DNA from: Olavius algarvensis Delta 4 endosymbiont
Lineage (GTDB): Bacteria; Desulfobacterota; Desulfobacteria; Desulfobacterales; CAJINA01
DNA: 64,000 nt
Reading direction: 5' to 3'
NCBI GenBank assembly: GCA_905176665.1
Contig: CAJINA010000149.1
Coordinates: forward strand, 62,001 to 126,000
The position numbers were made by a program, and so were the translations under genes. This document shows, piece by piece, positions 42,785 through 51,456 of this stretch. Position 1 is the stretch's first letter; every line of letters starts with the position of its first letter. The notes beneath the pieces were generated by a model. That model did no database searches, was not told the DNA's origin, and worked only from the letters and a program-made list of their open reading frames with translations.

Positions 42785-43597
42785 TCATTTTGACATCTTC
42801 TGCATCAACAACGCGGCCCAGCCCTTCTCATTCCAATGGCGCAATACCTTCATTTCCATCTGACAATATTGGTCCCGTAATTTCGTCTGTTCTGCGGACT
42901 TGATGCCCGATACGATCAACAGGCCGGCGGGCAGCAATCCTTTAATGATTGCATCTCGATATTCAATAAGGGTCGGTAGCCGCAGATTGGCAGTAATCAG
43001 TGCATACTGATCCGGTACGGCATCGAGGGGCACGTTCTTGACCTGAATCTGCGCTGCCAACCCATTGAGATCCACATTCTTCTGCGCCTCGGCCAGGGCG
43101 CAAGGGTCTATGTCGAGACCCAGGCCGGCCGAAATCCCCAATTTCACCGCAGCAATGACGAGCACCCCGGATCCGGTTCCCAGGTCGAGAACACGATTTT
43201 GACGGTTTGCATCACTTGCGGCTTGCATGTCCAGGGCCTGATCGATGGCCGTCAGAGCCATGCGGGTGGTCGGATGCTGCCCGTATCCAAAAGCGGCACC
43301 CGGGGCCAGCCGTACCGTGACCCCGGCGTGATCCGCCTCTACGGCGCGTCCTGGTGGCGCCAGGGTAATCCTGGGCGTCACCTGGATGGGGCGATTGAAG
43401 GAACGCTCCAGAAAGCTCTGGCCGAGTTCATAGCTGTAACCGAGTTCACCGGAATCCAATAAACGGCGGATAGCTGCCCGTAGCTCGCGACGGCGATAGC
43501 ATCCACGTTTTCGAAAGTGCTGGTAAATTTGATCAGCAGGAATCCGGTGGTCCGATTCCGAAACAAGCTTTAAAATCACTTTTTCCGGGTCCGTCAC
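42785..43597 (-). CDS. PrmA-like methyltransferase with an N-terminal winged-helix-like domain
   Basis: 270 residues. About 65 N-terminal residues (SDHRIPADQIYQHFRKRGCY, RRRELRAAIRRLLDSGEL) look like a winged helix. The rest is a class I methyltransferase with the PrmA-type motif GAAFGYGQHPTTRMAL, SAM loop VLDLGTGSGVLVIAA, acidic LGLDIDPCA and ITANLRLPTLIEY. The substrate-binding domain of true PrmA is missing, and a real prmA is at 1552. The gene lies 18 bp after cbiA/dsrN on the same strand, so it is probably the last gene of the dsr operon. The substrate is unknown. Confidence 0.8.
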   Translation of the reverse strand: MTDPEKVILKLVSESDHRIPADQIYQHFRKRGCYRRRELRAAIRRLLDSGELGYSYELGQSFLERSFNRPIQVTPRITLAPPGRAVEADHAGVTVRLAPGAAFGYGQHPTTRMALTAIDQALDMQAASDANRQNRVLDLGTGSGVLVIAAVKLGISAGLGLDIDPCALAEAQKNVDLNGLAAQIQVKNVPLDAVPDQYALITANLRLPTLIEYRDAIIKGLLPAGLLIVSGIKSAEQTKLRDQYCQMEMKVLRHWNEKGWAALLMQKMSK

Positions 43598-43615
43598 AAC
43601 GTTTCTCTCAGGGGT

Positions 43616-45028
43616 CTAAGGTTGTTTTGACTGCTGGAACTTGCGGGCGCTGCGTACCAGGGCTGTCGCCCAGTCAGGGTTGCCGAGGGCGTGGATATGG
43701 GTATAGGTGGCCAGGCAATTTTTATAACAGGCGCCGTCAAGGCCGTCCGTAATCCCATTGCCCCGCAACATCTTGAAGACCAACCGGGCTTTTGCGCCAT
43801 CCCAGTTCAGCACCCTTGAATAGTGAAATTCATGCCCCTTGATTTCAATACCCTTTTTGAAAAAAGGGTTATCGTCCGCAATTTCTAAACGGGTGTAACC
43901 ATGTCCCTGGGGCCTTTTTGAAAAACCGAATTCCACCGGTAAAATACCCGCCATGGGAAAGGCGCTCTCCTTTAGATGGAGAGTTTCTCCAAGATACATC
44001 AAACCACCACATTCGGCGTAAATCGGCAGATCCGCTTCCGCCCGCCGCTTCAATTCCAATCGGTAAGATTCGTTGGCTGCCAGTTCAGCCGCATGCGTTT
44101 CGGGAAATCCGCCCCCGATGTAAAAACCACCCACTGCCGGCGGCACTTTTTCCTTGAGGGGACTGGTAAAGAGCAGCTCAGCCCCGGCCTTCTCCAGGGC
44201 TTCCAGATTCTCGGGGTAGTAAAACTGGAAGGCCGAGTCCTGGATAATGCCGATTTTCGGTCTATCTCCAGGGACAGGCCGAATTGCCGGTATTGCCTGT
44301 TCATCCAACTTGAAGTCAACAGGTAGGGAGAGGGGCGCCGCCGCCTCAACGGCGGCGAGAATCGCATCCAGGTCCAGATACGCCTGTGCCATTTCACGGG
44401 CCGCTTCGATTGAGTCCTGGGCCCAGGCGTGTTCGGGCGTCGGCACCAGCCCCATATGTCTTTCCGGAAAGCGCTGTTGGCGCAGCTTGGGAATGGCTCC
44501 CAAAACGGGTGCGTGGCAGTACTGGTCAATGCTCTGCCGCAAGATGTTCTCGTGGCGGGCGCCCGCTACCCGGTTTAGCACCACGCCGCAGATATTGACA
44601 TCCGGATCAAAGGAACAGACCCCTTCGACCACGGCCGCCATGGTGCGTGTTGTTTTCGTGCAGTCGACACAGAGCAAAACCGGCAGGTTGAGGAACTTGG
44701 CCAGCTCGGCCGTACAGGTGCTGCCTTCCGTATCGATAGCATCATACAGGCCGCGGTTACCCTCGATGACGGCGATATCTTTGGATGGATTGATATTGGA
44801 CAGGAAAGACGTGAGAACCGTCTCCGGTTCCAGGAGAAAGGTGTCAAGGTTATAGCACGGCCGGCCTGCCGCCAGGGCAAGCCAGCCCGCATCAATATAG
44901 TCGGGCCCTTTTTTAAAAGGCGCAACGCGCTTTCCATGATTCCGCAAGGCTGCGACGATGCCAAGTGTCAGAATCGTCTTTCCCGCTCCGCCGTGCAGGG
45001 CGGATATGACAATACCTGGGCATTTCAT
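43616..45028 (-). CDS. cbiA: CbiA/CobB-family amidase: cobyrinate a,c-diamide synthase or siroheme amidase DsrN
   Basis: 470 residues. An N-terminal ATP-binding domain with P-loop SALHGGAGKTILTLG, FKKGPDYIDAGW and VIEGNRGLYD, and a C-terminal glutamine amidotransferase domain with the nucleophile Cys in YAECGGLMYLGE and GHEFHYSRV. The family amidates tetrapyrrole carboxylates using glutamine and ATP. In Dsr loci this homologue (DsrN) is thought to amidate siroheme of the sulfite reductase, and the position directly after dsrD favours that role. Sequence alone does not separate it from the cobalamin enzyme; no other cobalamin genes are near. Confidence 0.88.
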   Translation of the reverse strand: MKCPGIVISALHGGAGKTILTLGIVAALRNHGKRVAPFKKGPDYIDAGWLALAAGRPCYNLDTFLLEPETVLTSFLSNINPSKDIAVIEGNRGLYDAIDTEGSTCTAELAKFLNLPVLLCVDCTKTTRTMAAVVEGVCSFDPDVNICGVVLNRVAGARHENILRQSIDQYCHAPVLGAIPKLRQQRFPERHMGLVPTPEHAWAQDSIEAAREMAQAYLDLDAILAAVEAAAPLSLPVDFKLDEQAIPAIRPVPGDRPKIGIIQDSAFQFYYPENLEALEKAGAELLFTSPLKEKVPPAVGGFYIGGGFPETHAAELAANESYRLELKRRAEADLPIYAECGGLMYLGETLHLKESAFPMAGILPVEFGFSKRPQGHGYTRLEIADDNPFFKKGIEIKGHEFHYSRVLNWDGAKARLVFKMLRGNGITDGLDGACYKNCLATYTHIHALGNPDWATALVRSARKFQQSKQP

Positions 45029-45114
45029 AAGAAATTGTGCACCGGGTGTGTATCAAGATCTGCCAGGAACATCAAACGGGGAACCTTACAGGCCTTCGAT
45101 TCCGCGGCGTCCGA

Positions 45115-45354
45115 TTAATCTTCGTGTTCAGCAGCCGCCTGCTTGCCGGTACCGGGAAGTCCGTACATGGAAGTGCTGCCGCTGGACCAGTATTCCAGCG
45201 TCTCGTCCTGAACCATCTGGTTGATAAATTTCTTGGCCGCGCGGGGTTTCATTTCGAGAATCTTGGCCAGATCGCTGAAGTAGAACTTGCTCTTGGATTT
45301 TTGTTTTTTCATCAACTTTTCGACAATCAGAGTTTTTGCCTCTTCGTATTCCAT
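45115..45354 (-). CDS. dsrD: Dissimilatory sulfite reductase-associated protein DsrD
   Basis: 79 residues. A winged-helix-like fold: EEAKTLIVEKLMKKQKSKSKFYFSDLAKILEMKPRAAKKFINQMVQDETLEYW, split here by function, covers the known DsrD core (residues about 3-58). The C-terminal tail is Gly- and Glu-rich. DsrD is characteristic of sulfate reducers that work in the reductive direction and is reported to stimulate DsrAB. It lies 59 bp after dsrB, with a perfect hairpin in the gap. The position in dsrA-dsrB-dsrD-cbiA order is the classic one. Confidence 0.93.
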   Translation of the reverse strand: MEYEEAKTLIVEKLMKKQKSKSKFYFSDLAKILEMKPRAAKKFINQMVQDETLEYWSSGSTSMYGLPGTGKQAAAEHED

Positions 45355-45373
45355 ATTGGGTCCTTTTCAGGTA

Positions 45374-45404
45374 CCGGGGGACGCCTTTTAAAGGCGTCCC
45401 CCGG
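45374..45404 (-). promoter_or_regulatory. Perfect 14-bp hairpin between dsrB and dsrD
   Basis: CCGGGGGACGCCTT and its exact complement flank a 3-base loop. No T run follows in the direction of transcription, so it is more likely an mRNA processing or stability element than a terminator. Confidence 0.8.
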
Positions 45405-45413
45405 AATGTGGTT

Positions 45414-46559
45414 TTAGAACTTGAAGTTCGTGGTCTGGCGCCAGGTGTAGTAAGCGGCATCCCGGAAATCATCGATGAGATGATGCGTGAAGTCCAGCTC
45501 GCATTTCTCAAAGAATTTTTCCCAGCCGATTCTCTCGGCCCAGTCACCCACGCGCTCATACTTCTGCGCATCGGCAGCATAAACTTCAACGATCTTTTTA
45601 ATAATCGCGGTGGTCGCATCCCAGCGCGGCGCATCATTGGGCAGGAAGGCGACAACAACCTTGGAGAACTTCGGGTTGCTGATCCGGTTGGAGACCTTAC
45701 CACCTACCATAATTACGATACCGTCCCCTTCCTTGTCGGCCAGCGGCATGGAGGGGCACATGGTGTAGCAGTTACCGCAGAACATGCAGCGTTCGTTTTT
45801 AACAGCAACGGATTTGACTTTTTCACCCTTGAATTCCACCTTGGCCGGCTTGATGGCTGCCGTGGGGCAGGCCGCGATGGCCAACGGAATTTCACACATC
45901 TTGTCCAGGTACTCATGGTCAAGCAGGGGCGGTTTCCGGTGGTACCCGAGAATGGCGATATCGGAGCAGTGCACCGCGCCGCACATGTTCAGACAGCAGG
46001 CCAGGGAAACCCGTATCTGGGCCGGCATTCTGTGCTGTTTAAAGTCGTCGAACAGGACGTCCATGGTCGCCTTGACCGGGCCGGAAGCGTCCGTGGCCGG
46101 GGTGTGGCAGTGGATCCAGCCCTGGGTGTGCACGATGTTGGTCACGCCGGCACCGGTGCCGCCCACGGGGAACTTGAAGGATCCGCCGTCGAACTTGCGG
46201 CTTTCCAGGTCGTCGATCAGCGGCTGGACTTTGTCTTTAGAATCCACCATGAACTCGATATTGTTACGGGTGGTGAAGCGCAGGTACCCGTCGCAGTGGG
46301 CGTCGGCAATGTCGCAGATTTCGCGGATGTGGGTGACGCTCATCAGGCGCGCGCCGCCGCAGCGAACCGTGTAAACTTCGTCGCCGGACTCAGCCACGTG
46401 CACCAGCACGCCGGGCTGCAGAATTTCGTGATACAGCCATTTGCCTTTATTTTTGGCAATGACCGGCGGATAAAATTCGTCAAATTTTCTGGGTCCGATG
46501 TCCGAGATCCGGTTTTCCATCGGTTTGTCAGGATTGTAACCTGAGGATACAAATGCCAT
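45414..46559 (-). CDS. dsrB: Dissimilatory sulfite reductase subunit beta
   Basis: 381 residues of the catalytic partner subunit in the cytoplasmic alpha2beta2 sulfite reductase (sulfite to sulfide/trisulfide stage). The siroheme-4Fe4S cysteines are in [18 protein letters not shown], and an inserted ferredoxin domain has [16 protein letters not shown]. The N-terminal [29 protein letters not shown] is DsrB-typical. Length is normal and no lesion is seen. It starts 12 bp after dsrA. A clear GGAGG site precedes the ATG. Confidence 0.97.
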   Translation of the reverse strand: MAFVSSGYNPDKPMENRISDIGPRKFDEFYPPVIAKNKGKWLYHEILQPGVLVHVAESGDEVYTVRCGGARLMSVTHIREICDIADAHCDGYLRFTTRNNIEFMVDSKDKVQPLIDDLESRKFDGGSFKFPVGGTGAGVTNIVHTQGWIHCHTPATDASGPVKATMDVLFDDFKQHRMPAQIRVSLACCLNMCGAVHCSDIAILGYHRKPPLLDHEYLDKMCEIPLAIAACPTAAIKPAKVEFKGEKVKSVAVKNERCMFCGNCYTMCPSMPLADKEGDGIVIMVGGKVSNRISNPKFSKVVVAFLPNDAPRWDATTAIIKKIVEVYAADAQKYERVGDWAERIGWEKFFEKCELDFTHHLIDDFRDAAYYTWRQTTNFKF

Positions 46560-46571
46560 GGTCGTTCCTCC

Positions 46572-47885
46572 CTATCTCTGATGGTCTTTTCTGAATGCGT
46601 CAATGTCGCGATCCCATCCGCCGTCAACTTCGTCTTCATTCCAGAAGATGTACGGATTGTGTCTCGGTTCCTGAACGTGCTGGATAACCGGGTCGATACC
46701 GGTGGCGACAAGCAGTTTCTGGAAGCCCTGGCGCTTGATCAGCTCGCCGAGACGTTCGCGGTTCTTGCCTTCTTCCATCCACCAGTCCCAAATGGATTCA
46801 ATCACTTCTTTGATCTCATCGTAAGGTTCTTCAACCTTAACAAAGGGAACCAGCAGGGAGCCCATCTGGGCACCGTCGAGAATAGGAGCCTTGGCACCAA
46901 CCAGAATGGAGAGACCGCGGTCATCACCAATTCTCAGGGCGCGCGGCATCACGTTGATGCAGTGCATGCAGCGGGTGCAGTTGGCGGTGTCGATGTACAG
47001 CTTTTTGCCGTCGTACATCATGCACTTGGTGGGGCACAGACCGGTGACTTCTTTTTCCATGTCGAACGGACCCCAGTCACGGCCGGAATGGGCACCGCCG
47101 TTGGGAGCAAATTCACCGCCCACGTAAGCGGCTACCGCTTCCTGGTCGATTTTGATGTCGTCTTTCCAGGTACCGATGAAAGCCATGTCGGCCCGGGCAA
47201 TGGAGGCCACGCAGCAGTTCGGGCAGCCGTCAAACTTAAACTTGAACTTGTAAGGGAAAGCCGGGCGATGCAGCTCATCCTGATATTCGACGGTCAGGTC
47301 ATGGCACAGCGCCTGGGTATCGTAGCAGGAGTACTCACAACGGGAGGAACCGATACAGTCGGCCGGGGTCCGCAGGTTGGAGCCGGAACCGCCGAGGTCC
47401 TGGTTCAGGTTGTGAGTCATTTCCCAAAAGATCTCTTCCAGCTGATCGGTCTGGGTACCGATGAAAATGATGTCGCCGGTGGAACCGTGCATATTGGTGA
47501 TGCCGGAACCGCGCATGTCCCAGATTGCCATCAGTTCGCGGAGATATTCAGCTTTGTAATACTTACCAGCCGGCTGGGCCACACGCACCGTATGGAAATG
47601 GGCCACGCCGGGGAACATCTCAGGTTGGTCGCAGTAACGGCCGATGACGCCGCCGCCATAGCCGAAAACACCCACGATACCACCGTGTTTCCAGTGGGTG
47701 CGACCGTGCTTGAAGGATAACTCCAGAACGCCCAGGATGTCTTCGACACAATCCTGCGGAACCTGGAATTCAACGTTGTCCGGATTGGCAGCCCTTCTCG
47801 CAGCTTCTTGCTTCAGGTCGGACACGAAGCTCGGCCACGGGCCGCTCTCAAGCTGGTCCAACATAGGGGTTTCATGTTTTGCCAT
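46572..47885 (-). CDS. dsrA: Dissimilatory sulfite reductase subunit alpha
   Basis: 437 residues. Binding motifs: SNLRTPADCIGSSRCEYSCYDT and FDGCPNCCVASIARADMAF for the siroheme-4Fe4S centre, and a ferredoxin-type CTRCMHCINVMPRAL region. GVFGYGGGVIGRYCDQPEMFPGV is the typical N-terminal sequence of DsrA. With DsrB it forms the catalytic enzyme of sulfate respiration. GGAGGT lies just before the ATG. It is preceded by a leader of about 157 nt with a promoter and possibly a short open reading frame. Confidence 0.97.
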   Translation of the reverse strand: MAKHETPMLDQLESGPWPSFVSDLKQEAARRAANPDNVEFQVPQDCVEDILGVLELSFKHGRTHWKHGGIVGVFGYGGGVIGRYCDQPEMFPGVAHFHTVRVAQPAGKYYKAEYLRELMAIWDMRGSGITNMHGSTGDIIFIGTQTDQLEEIFWEMTHNLNQDLGGSGSNLRTPADCIGSSRCEYSCYDTQALCHDLTVEYQDELHRPAFPYKFKFKFDGCPNCCVASIARADMAFIGTWKDDIKIDQEAVAAYVGGEFAPNGGAHSGRDWGPFDMEKEVTGLCPTKCMMYDGKKLYIDTANCTRCMHCINVMPRALRIGDDRGLSILVGAKAPILDGAQMGSLLVPFVKVEEPYDEIKEVIESIWDWWMEEGKNRERLGELIKRQGFQKLLVATGIDPVIQHVQEPRHNPYIFWNEDEVDGGWDRDIDAFRKDHQR

Positions 47886-47904
47886 TTCTTACCTCCATTA
47901 AAGT

Positions 47905-47964
47905 TTAGTAATTTTCAAGCCTAAACAATGCAAATTTTGTCCTAATACCCCGAGGGTTTAACAC
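47905..47964 (-). other. Possible short upstream open frame in the dsrA leader
   Basis: A 19-codon frame starting with GTG (47964) and ending with TAA (47905-47907), encoding about VLNPRGIRTKFALFRLENY. It is preceded by AGAGGAGGTGAG, a strong ribosome-binding site that is otherwise unexplained. It ends 19 bp before dsrA. Chance cannot be excluded. Confidence 0.4.
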
Positions 47965-48048
47965 CTCACCTCCTCTCAAAATCGGATTTTTATTTGATCT
48001 TAATAAGTATAAAGATTGAGCCTTTATATTCTGATAAATCAAGCGGCA

Positions 48049-48077
48049 GGTATATTATTTTTGTCTATTCTTGTCAA
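48049..48077 (-). promoter_or_regulatory. dsrA promoter
   Basis: On the minus strand, TTGACA (48072-48077), a 17-bp spacer and TATACC (48049-48054). The start of transcription would lie near 48042. Confidence 0.65.
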
Positions 48078-48202
48078 TAAAAATCAGAGTTTCGGGAGCT
48101 TATAAAAACAAGAATCGAGAGCAGGGGGGGCGGGTACTTTATTTTGTGGTCAGCGGTAAAACGAGTACCTCATATAGTACCCGGATTCAATTGATCGTGA
48201 AC

Positions 48203-49375
48203 CTATACCGGTGCCAAAATGGCACGGAAATGGTCGCCATGTTCGCCAAGTCGCGCCTGAATGAAAAACCGCTCCGGGGAGGCAGCGGGCATTTTATCCG
48301 CAACGGCTGAGAAAAGGGCCTGCAGTTCGTCCGGCGGATAGGCCCGAATATAATTTCTGATGCTATCCGCAAAGCTATCCGGCAATTCCAATTTGGCGGC
48401 CATAATTTCCAGCCCACTGAAAAAACCATCAATTGTTGCATCTAAGGCATAATCTTCCGCCCAGGCCAGGTCGCCGGTGCCGTCCAGGCGGTCCAACCGG
48501 TTGCGCAGGCTCAGGTTCACCAGAAAGAGTAATAATCCCTCGATCATATTGTTGGGATCAGGTTCAGGGTTCTCGATGAGGGGCGCATATTTTCGGACGG
48601 TGATCAGGCGCAGATCGATGCGGTCCGGGTTGATCGGTCTGACAATGAAATCTCCAGCCGCGTGGTGCCAGGCTGAAATATGATGAAAAGTGAAAAAATT
48701 ATAGGTAGTTGTGAGCGTTTGCGCGACCTTGCGATACACATCCGCCGCCTGCGAGCGTGTCAGAAAATGGGATGATTCATCCTGATCCCAGACAACCAGA
48801 TTGCTCCGGTTCCCAGGAAATGTGTCGGTCAGATGAAATTCGCAGAACCCATCAAACCACTGGGCACTGAACATGGGTATAATACTACCGTTTTCAGTGG
48901 TTATCTCGTCCAATTGAAATACCCGCGGAATCACCGGTTTGTCAAATTCGGCCCAAAGACCAGCCAAATATTTGAATTCACCGACAATATGACCACGTCC
49001 CGCTTTGGATACCGCGCCGCTAACCACGAAGGAATACTCGCCTGCGACAGTCTCGATAATCACGCGCACCGGGTGATAAAATTCACCGTGTTTAACCAGA
49101 ATGACCGACAGGCCACGCACCTTTGCGACAGTCGCTGACTTACCGGTGCTATGGCCCAGGGCGTCGGATACGGTGCGGTAATCATTGAGTTCCAAGAAAC
49201 GGCCGACAGCAGACAGGTACGCACCATAACTTACTTGAATTTCAATATTGTCCTTACTTGAACCATTGTTCGGCCGGCGGTCAACAGGCAGGGGGCGGGA
49301 CCAGATATCATGATCGGGTGTAATGGGCGCGTCACGCGAGGTCAAAAAGAATTTTAGGGGTATTTTGTCAGGCAT
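48203..49375 (-). CDS. Uncharacterised protein encoded upstream of dsrA
   Basis: 390 residues, not recognised. No signal peptide or membrane segment. Segments such as SVILVKHGEFYHPVRVIIETVAGEYSFVV, LAWAEDYALDATIDGFFSGL and HHISAWHHAAGDFIVRPINPDRIDLRLITVRKY are visible; the last weakly recalls the catalytic loop of kinase-like phosphotransferases (H-x-GD-x-xP). This is a guess. It follows the TPR gene on the same strand and precedes the dsr operon, but a strong terminator stands only about 33 bp before its start. Codon use resembles its neighbours. Confidence 0.6.
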   Translation of the reverse strand: MPDKIPLKFFLTSRDAPITPDHDIWSRPLPVDRRPNNGSSKDNIEIQVSYGAYLSAVGRFLELNDYRTVSDALGHSTGKSATVAKVRGLSVILVKHGEFYHPVRVIIETVAGEYSFVVSGAVSKAGRGHIVGEFKYLAGLWAEFDKPVIPRVFQLDEITTENGSIIPMFSAQWFDGFCEFHLTDTFPGNRSNLVVWDQDESSHFLTRSQAADVYRKVAQTLTTTYNFFTFHHISAWHHAAGDFIVRPINPDRIDLRLITVRKYAPLIENPEPDPNNMIEGLLLFLVNLSLRNRLDRLDGTGDLAWAEDYALDATIDGFFSGLEIMAAKLELPDSFADSIRNYIRAYPPDELQALFSAVADKMPAASPERFFIQARLGEHGDHFRAILAPV

Positions 49376-49408
49376 AACGGCTCGATATCCGCGGGTTACT
49401 GGAAAAAG

Positions 49409-49438
49409 AAAACGGGTACTGGATCAGTACCCGTTTTT
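49409..49438. terminator. Strong bidirectional terminator between the TPR and unknown genes
   Basis: AAAACGGGTACTG pairs with CAGTACCCGTTTT around a 3-base loop; both sides carry T or A runs. Only about 33 bp separate it from the start of the gene at 49375. Confidence 0.85.
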
Positions 49439-49474
49439 CAACATCTTTTCAATAAAAGGTGCCGGCTGCGACCC

Positions 49475-50095
49475 CTAGCGAAGGGCCTCTATTTCCTGCG
49501 CGATTTCCGGGGCCACTTCGAAACCGAGCGCCTTGGCGCGATCAAAATGTTCGACCGCCTTGGCACCATCGCCTTTTTCAAGGTAGGCGATGGCCAGGTT
49601 GTTGTGTGCAACCGCAAATTCGGGTTCGATGCTGAGCGCCTTATCGTTGGCGGCAATGCTCTCATCCACCAACCCATTCATCAGGTAGGCATTTGCCAGG
49701 GTTGTGTAGGCCTGGACGAAATTCGAGTTGAAGGCGATCGCTTTTTGAAGATTTTTTATGGCGTCGTCAATTTCGCCCCTCTGCAGCTGCACAAAACCGA
49801 TATTTGCATACCCTTCCGAAAAACCCGCCCTGACTTTTGTTGCCCGGGTATTAAAATCCAGACAACCGTCCAGGTCGCCCCGGCTCAGGCAGATCCCACC
49901 CAGCTGAACGTAGGCCTCGGCCATGGTGGGGCTGTGTTCAATCGCCTCGTAAAGCGCCTTTTCAGCCTCTGAAAATTTGCGTTGTCCCAGAAGACCAACG
50001 GCCAGGTTGTAATGGGAGTTACCGCATTCCGGGTTGAGTGCGATGGCGGCCCGCTGCTGGGCGATGTATTCTTCCACGTCTTTTGCTTTTTCCAT
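49475..50095 (-). CDS. Tetratricopeptide repeat protein
   Basis: 206 residues, five TPR units from about residue 20 on: NPECGNSHYNLAVGLLGQRK, SPTMAEAYVQLGGICLSRGD, GFSEGYANIGFVQLQRGE, NSNFVQAYTTLANAYLMNG and EPEFAVAHNNLAIAYLEKGD. No signal peptide, so a cytoplasmic protein-interaction scaffold. Upstream of the dsr locus on the same strand, but separated from it by a terminator and an unknown gene. Whether it works with Dsr proteins is unknown. Confidence 0.85.
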   Translation of the reverse strand: MEKAKDVEEYIAQQRAAIALNPECGNSHYNLAVGLLGQRKFSEAEKALYEAIEHSPTMAEAYVQLGGICLSRGDLDGCLDFNTRATKVRAGFSEGYANIGFVQLQRGEIDDAIKNLQKAIAFNSNFVQAYTTLANAYLMNGLVDESIAANDKALSIEPEFAVAHNNLAIAYLEKGDGAKAVEHFDRAKALGFEVAPEIAQEIEALR

Positions 50096-50198
50096 TGCGT
50101 TTTCCTGCTACGTTTAAATGAGGTTAATAACTGAAATTGCCTTATCAGAATTTGGCATTGTTGCAAGGGATTTATGTACCGGCGGGCGGTACAATTTA

Positions 50199-50227
50199 TT
50201 GACACAACTTGCCTGAGCCCTTATAAA
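50199..50227 (+). promoter_or_regulatory. Promoter of the dapA-like gene
   Basis: TTGACA at 50199-50204, a 17-bp spacer and TATAAA at 50222-50227, close to consensus. The leader of about 158 nt contains a hairpin formed by GCTGTTGTC and GACAGCAGC. Confidence 0.75.
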
Positions 50228-50391
50228 AGCTGAAAAATTGTGATAAAAGTAAGAAGCTGTACGGGTTATGTCAACCCTGGCAGCTGTTGTCGACCAGACA
50301 GCAGCCGTCGCAACCACTGTAACGGCCGAAAAACAGGGCGATGTGGTTCGCCCGATTGGGGGCCGGAAACACCCATCACATGGAGGAAACC

Positions 50392-51426
50392 ATGAAATCA
50401 GGATGCTACACCGCACTTGCCACGCCGTTTGAAGGCGACGGGGTAGACTACCAGGGCCTCGAGCAGCTGGTGGATTTCCAGATTTCCAACGGCATCACCG
50501 GAATTTTGGCCGTTGGGACGACTGGAGAGAGCCCTACTCTGTCATGGGAGGAACATAACCGGGTCGTTGAGACCGTGGTCGGCAAGTGCAAGGGCAAGTG
50601 CATCAGTATCGCCGGCGCAGGCAGCAACAATACCCGGGAAGCACTGGAAGCCGCTGAACACGCGAGCCAGGCCGGTGCCGATGCCGTTCTGCTCGTAGAT
50701 CCATATTATAATGGTCCCAGCAGTCTCGAAATCCGGCGCGAATACGTGGCTCCCGTTGCCCGGGCCGTGGCCGGCACCGAAGTCATTCCCTATGTCATTC
50801 CCGGCCGTACCGGCGCCCAACTACTGCCGGAGGACCTGGCCCTGTTGAACGCGGCTTTCGAAAATGTCAATACGGTCAAGGAGGCCACCGGCAATCTGGA
50901 CAACATGCGCCAAACCCGGAAATGTTGCGGGGATTCGTTTACCATCCTGTCCGGCGATGATGCCCTCACCTACCAGATGATGACGGACACAGGCATCGGG
51001 GCGGCCGGCGTCGTTTCCGTGCTGTCCAACGTGGCCCCGGCCGCGATCACCAGGATGGCGACCGCTCTACAAGCCGGTGACCTCGACACGGCCAAGGCGT
51101 TGAACACTGCGTTGGGTCCGCTTTTTGGCCTGGTAACAGTGATCACCAAGGAGGAGACCCCTTACGGTGAAGTGACCTGCCGGGCCCGGAACCCATTGGC
51201 CCTCAAAGCATTGATGGCCATTCTCGGCATGCCTTCCGGCGATTGCCGGCGCCCATTGGGCAAGATGTCCGCCAAAGGATTGGATGTGGTCCTGACCGCC
51301 GCCCGTCAGACTTACCTGGACAATCCGGAAATCCTGCAGCCGATCGCTGATTTCTTTCAGGTGGATTTGGGGCAGAGGTTGGAGGATACCGCCAGCTGGG
51401 AGGGGCTTGCTTACACCGAGTATTAA
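50392..51426 (+). CDS. Dihydrodipicolinate synthase family protein (DapA-like)
   Basis: 344 residues. TIM-barrel aldolase with the Schiff-base Lys in NVNTVKEATGNLDNMR, the GTTGESPTLSWEEH substrate loop, YNGPSSLEIRREYVAPVA and YVIPGRTGAQL. It should catalyse a pyruvate-type aldol condensation, probably the first step of lysine/diaminopimelate synthesis. About 50 residues longer than usual DapA, with an extra C-terminal segment (about 295-344) ending SWEGLAYTEY. No other lysine gene is near, so another family member is possible. ATG at 50392 follows GGAGGAAACC. Confidence 0.83.
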   Translation: MKSGCYTALATPFEGDGVDYQGLEQLVDFQISNGITGILAVGTTGESPTLSWEEHNRVVETVVGKCKGKCISIAGAGSNNTREALEAAEHASQAGADAVLLVDPYYNGPSSLEIRREYVAPVARAVAGTEVIPYVIPGRTGAQLLPEDLALLNAAFENVNTVKEATGNLDNMRQTRKCCGDSFTILSGDDALTYQMMTDTGIGAAGVVSVLSNVAPAAITRMATALQAGDLDTAKALNTALGPLFGLVTVITKEETPYGEVTCRARNPLALKALMAILGMPSGDCRRPLGKMSAKGLDVVLTAARQTYLDNPEILQPIADFFQVDLGQRLEDTASWEGLAYTEY

Positions 51427-51456
51427 GTGCCCCCCTCTTTCTAAGGTTGCCGATAT

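Larger units (their letters stand above)
47886..48202. other. dsrA leader and promoter region
   Basis: 317 bp, A/T-rich, containing the dsrA promoter (48049-48077), a leader of about 157 nt, two Shine-Dalgarno-like sites and a possible 19-codon open frame. The sequence between the promoter and the next gene (48078-48202) holds GGTAC-type half repeats but no terminator. Confidence 0.7.

Noticed and set aside
45336-46544. Plus-strand open frame of 402 codons opposite dsrB
   Set aside because: It is the antisense of dsrB, has no ribosome-binding site and no recognisable domain. High GC in third positions opens the opposite frame.
46581-47720. Plus-strand open frame of 379 codons opposite dsrA
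   Set aside because: Antisense shadow of dsrA for the same reason.
50271-50372. Cysteine-rich 33-codon minus-strand frame (ends GCDGCCLVDNSCQG) in the dapA-like leader
   Set aside because: Starts with GTG without a ribosome-binding site and overlaps a transcribed leader hairpin on the other strand.
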